From an uncultured Lachnospiraceae bacterium (GTDB lineage: Bacteria > Bacillota > Clostridia > Lachnospirales > Lachnospiraceae): 7,562 bases of DNA. Positions 6,217-7,562 of this stretch are shown here, in pieces. Numbering within the stretch: the first letter of the stretch is position 1; each line of letters opens with the position of its first letter. Made by a program: the position numbers and the translations under genes. The DNA lies in NCBI GenBank assembly GCA_902797475.1, contig CADBTG010000130.1:1-7562 (forward strand). Direction: 5' to 3'. The notes beneath the pieces are model-generated. The model made no database searches. It was not told the origin of the DNA and worked only from the letters and a program-made list of their open reading frames with translations.

Positions 6217-7118
6217 CCTTTGGTCCCTCCTCTCGATACGCCCTCCATGATTTTATTCCGAAAGCACAGGAACAAAATGATGAGCGGGACGGAGATGACG
6301 ACAACGGCTGCCATCATGGCCGGTATGTTGTCGCGGCCGAAACCGTTCTGGCGGATTTCCTGAATGCCGTTCGACACAAGGTAATAATTCCGGTCATCCG
6401 TAATCAGACGCGGCCATACATAGCTGTTCCAACACTCGATGACTTTCAGAATCGTGATCGTCACGAGCGTCGGCTTCGAAATCGGAACCATGACGCGCAG
6501 CAGATATTTGAAATCGGAAGTGCCGTCCACCTTTGCGGCTTTGTAAAGCTCGTCGGGAATCTGCTCGAAATTTTCTTTCAAAAGGTAGATGTAGAACACC
6601 GACGTGATCGACGGAAGAATCAGTCCGGCGAACGTGTTCCGCATGTTCCACGAGGTAATCGTGACATAGTTCGTGATGATGACCAGTTCGTTCGGAATCA
6701 TCATCAGGCTCAAAAACAGCGAGAAGACGAGGTTCTTGCCTTTGAAGTCCATCCGGGCGAAGCCGTACGCCGCAAGCACGAGGACAAACATCATCGCGGC
6801 AGTCGTGATCAGGGAGAAAATCAAAGTGTTCAGAAAGTATCTCGCAAGCGGTACCGCGGTAAATGCCACCTTATAATTGGCAAGTGTCGGCGCAAACGTA
6901 TAGAACTTCGGAACTTCCTCCGCGTTGTATGCGCCCTGCGTCTTAAAGGAGGTCAGGATCATCCAGTAAAACGGGAATAAAACGGCAATCGCCGCAATTA
7001 CGAGAAATGCATAAATCAGAATCCGGCGGATGAGCAGCCTTCTTCTGGCAGCCTGCTCAATGGCCTTGTAATCCTGCGCGGTCAGCGGACCGCTTTGATA
7101 TTTCCTATCATTTGCCAT
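6213..7118 (-). CDS. Carbohydrate-type ABC transporter permease, MalG/UgpE-like
   Basis: This 301-residue inner-membrane permease is the second subunit of a CUT1-type importer channel. It has a cytoplasmic basic N-terminus (1-31), a first helix at about 32-56 ending FPFYWMILTSFK (typical of MalG-like subunits), helices at about 94-120, 128-150 and 161-182, then the EAA loop that docks on the ATPase (190-212: E-L-Y-K-A-A-K-V-D-G-T...VP) and helices at about 213-235 and 266-287. Length and order match the family. The ATG at 7116-7118 has GGAGG 6 nt upstream. It lies 12 nt after the upstream permease and overlaps the binding-protein gene by 4 nt, so it is the middle cistron of the operon. The ATPase is not encoded here and may be a shared MsmX-type protein made elsewhere. 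Confidence 0.94.
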   Translation of the reverse strand: MANDRKYQSGPLTAQDYKAIEQAARRRLLIRRILIYAFLVIAAIAVLFPFYWMILTSFKTQGAYNAEEVPKFYTFAPTLANYKVAFTAVPLARYFLNTLIFSLITTAAMMFVLVLAAYGFARMDFKGKNLVFSLFLSLMMIPNELVIITNYVTITSWNMRNTFAGLILPSITSVFYIYLLKENFEQIPDELYKAAKVDGTSDFKYLLRVMVPISKPTLVTITILKVIECWNSYVWPRLITDDRNYYLVSNGIQEIRQNGFGRDNIPAMMAAVVVISVPLIILFLCFRNKIMEGVSRGGTKG

Positions 7119-7130
7119 GGCGGTCCTCCG

Positions 7131-7562
7131 TTAATAGTGTATTTTGTTTTTGCTCACCATCAGGTTGATGCAGGTGATGGTGAAGACAACGGCGAACAGA
7201 ATCAGAGCGGCTGCCGAAGCAAACGAAGGATAGCCGCCGCTGTTGCCGTAGAGCATGTCGTAGATGTAGCCGACCATCGTGTTCATGCCGGCCGCGTTCA
7301 AATCCGTTCCGAACAGGGCAACCTCGTCGCTGTAGGCCTTGAACGCGCCGATGAAACCGGTGATGACAAGATAGAAGATCATCGGGGAAATCATCGGAAG
7401 CGTGATTTTGCGGAAGATTCTTCCGGGACGCGTGCCGTCCACGCGGGCTGCCTTGTAATAATCCTCCTTAACGGATGCGAGAGCGCTCGTTAAGATCAGA
7501 ATTTTGAAGGGAAGCACAATCCAGACCGTATAAAGGCACATGACGAACATCTTGGCCCAGTA
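7131..7562 (-). CDS. Carbohydrate-type ABC transporter permease, MalF/UgpA-like (5' end missing)
   Basis: The last 143 codons of the first permease subunit; the frame is open through the right edge, so the Met codon at 7550 is internal and not a start. The visible part holds a membrane helix (fragment residues about 7-27), the EAA loop (33-56: K-E-D-Y-Y-K-A-A-R-V-D-G-T...ITLP), a helix at about 58-74, a periplasm-type extracellular loop with the MNTMVGYIYDMLYG block and a final helix (about 114-135) before the short basic tail KNKIHY. This order is that of MalF-type C-terminal halves. It pairs with the permease starting 12 nt downstream. The operon promoter lies outside the window. Confidence 0.93.
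   Translation of the reverse strand, partial: YWAKMFVMCLYTVWIVLPFKILILTSALASVKEDYYKAARVDGTRPGRIFRKITLPMISPMIFYLVITGFIGAFKAYSDEVALFGTDLNAAGMNTMVGYIYDMLYGNSGGYPSFASAAALILFAVVFTITCINLMVSKNKIHY

Noticed and set aside
5452..6363. A 303-codon open frame on the plus strand
   Set aside because: It is antisense to the binding-protein and permease genes, both of which have clear family motifs. The product is Arg/Val/His-rich with no recognisable organisation and no convincing ribosome site was seen.
7548..7550. ATG as the start of the first permease
   Set aside because: The frame continues open to the window edge, and the helices that precede the EAA loop in MalF-type proteins would be missing.

Overview
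The window looks like a piece of chromosome from a Gram-positive, probably clostridial (Lachnospiraceae/Oscillospiraceae-like) Firmicute. The signs are strong purine-rich Shine-Dalgarno sites (GGAGG/AGGAGG), two lipobox lipoproteins, a large secreted protein ending in a sortase-type SPATGD signal, short sigma-A-like promoters and U-tract hairpin terminators. The taxonomic guess is inference from these features; no marker gene is present.

Layout, left to right: (i) the last 20 codons of a plus-strand gene (1-63), ending at a hairpin terminator; (ii) a back-to-back terminator at 119-148 that separates it from the convergent minus-strand genes; (iii) a minus-strand gene (165-2867) for a 900-residue surface protein with six divergent InlB-B-type repeats, an X2/Ig-like domain and a cell-wall sorting signal, with its own promoter near 2922-2951; (iv) a strong terminator (3000-3041) and a minus-strand gene (3059-4510) for a lipoprotein made of two near-identical ~210-residue units, with its own promoter (4564-4591) and a small leader hairpin; (v) the 3' end of a carbohydrate-type (CUT1/MalFG-like) ABC importer operon on the minus strand: a partial first permease (7131-7562, running off the right edge), the second permease (6213-7118) and the solute-binding lipoprotein (4624-6216). 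Spacing of 12 nt and then a 4-nt ATGA overlap shows that the three are co-transcribed and translationally coupled. No ATPase gene is visible.

Functionally, the importer would capture a small solute, probably an oligosaccharide or related polyol/glycerophosphodiester, at the outer face of the membrane. The two downstream genes are separate transcription units for exported, repetitive surface proteins. A shared role in glycan binding and uptake is plausible but rests only on proximity. The most unusual observations are the solute-binding protein's C-terminal LPKTS + transmembrane + basic tail, which resembles a degenerate sortase signal on a protein that already has a lipid anchor, and the duplicated, unrecognised repeat domain of the lipoprotein. 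I found no tRNA, rRNA, CRISPR array, insertion sequence or attachment site. All long plus-strand open frames overlap well-supported minus-strand genes and look like shadows.
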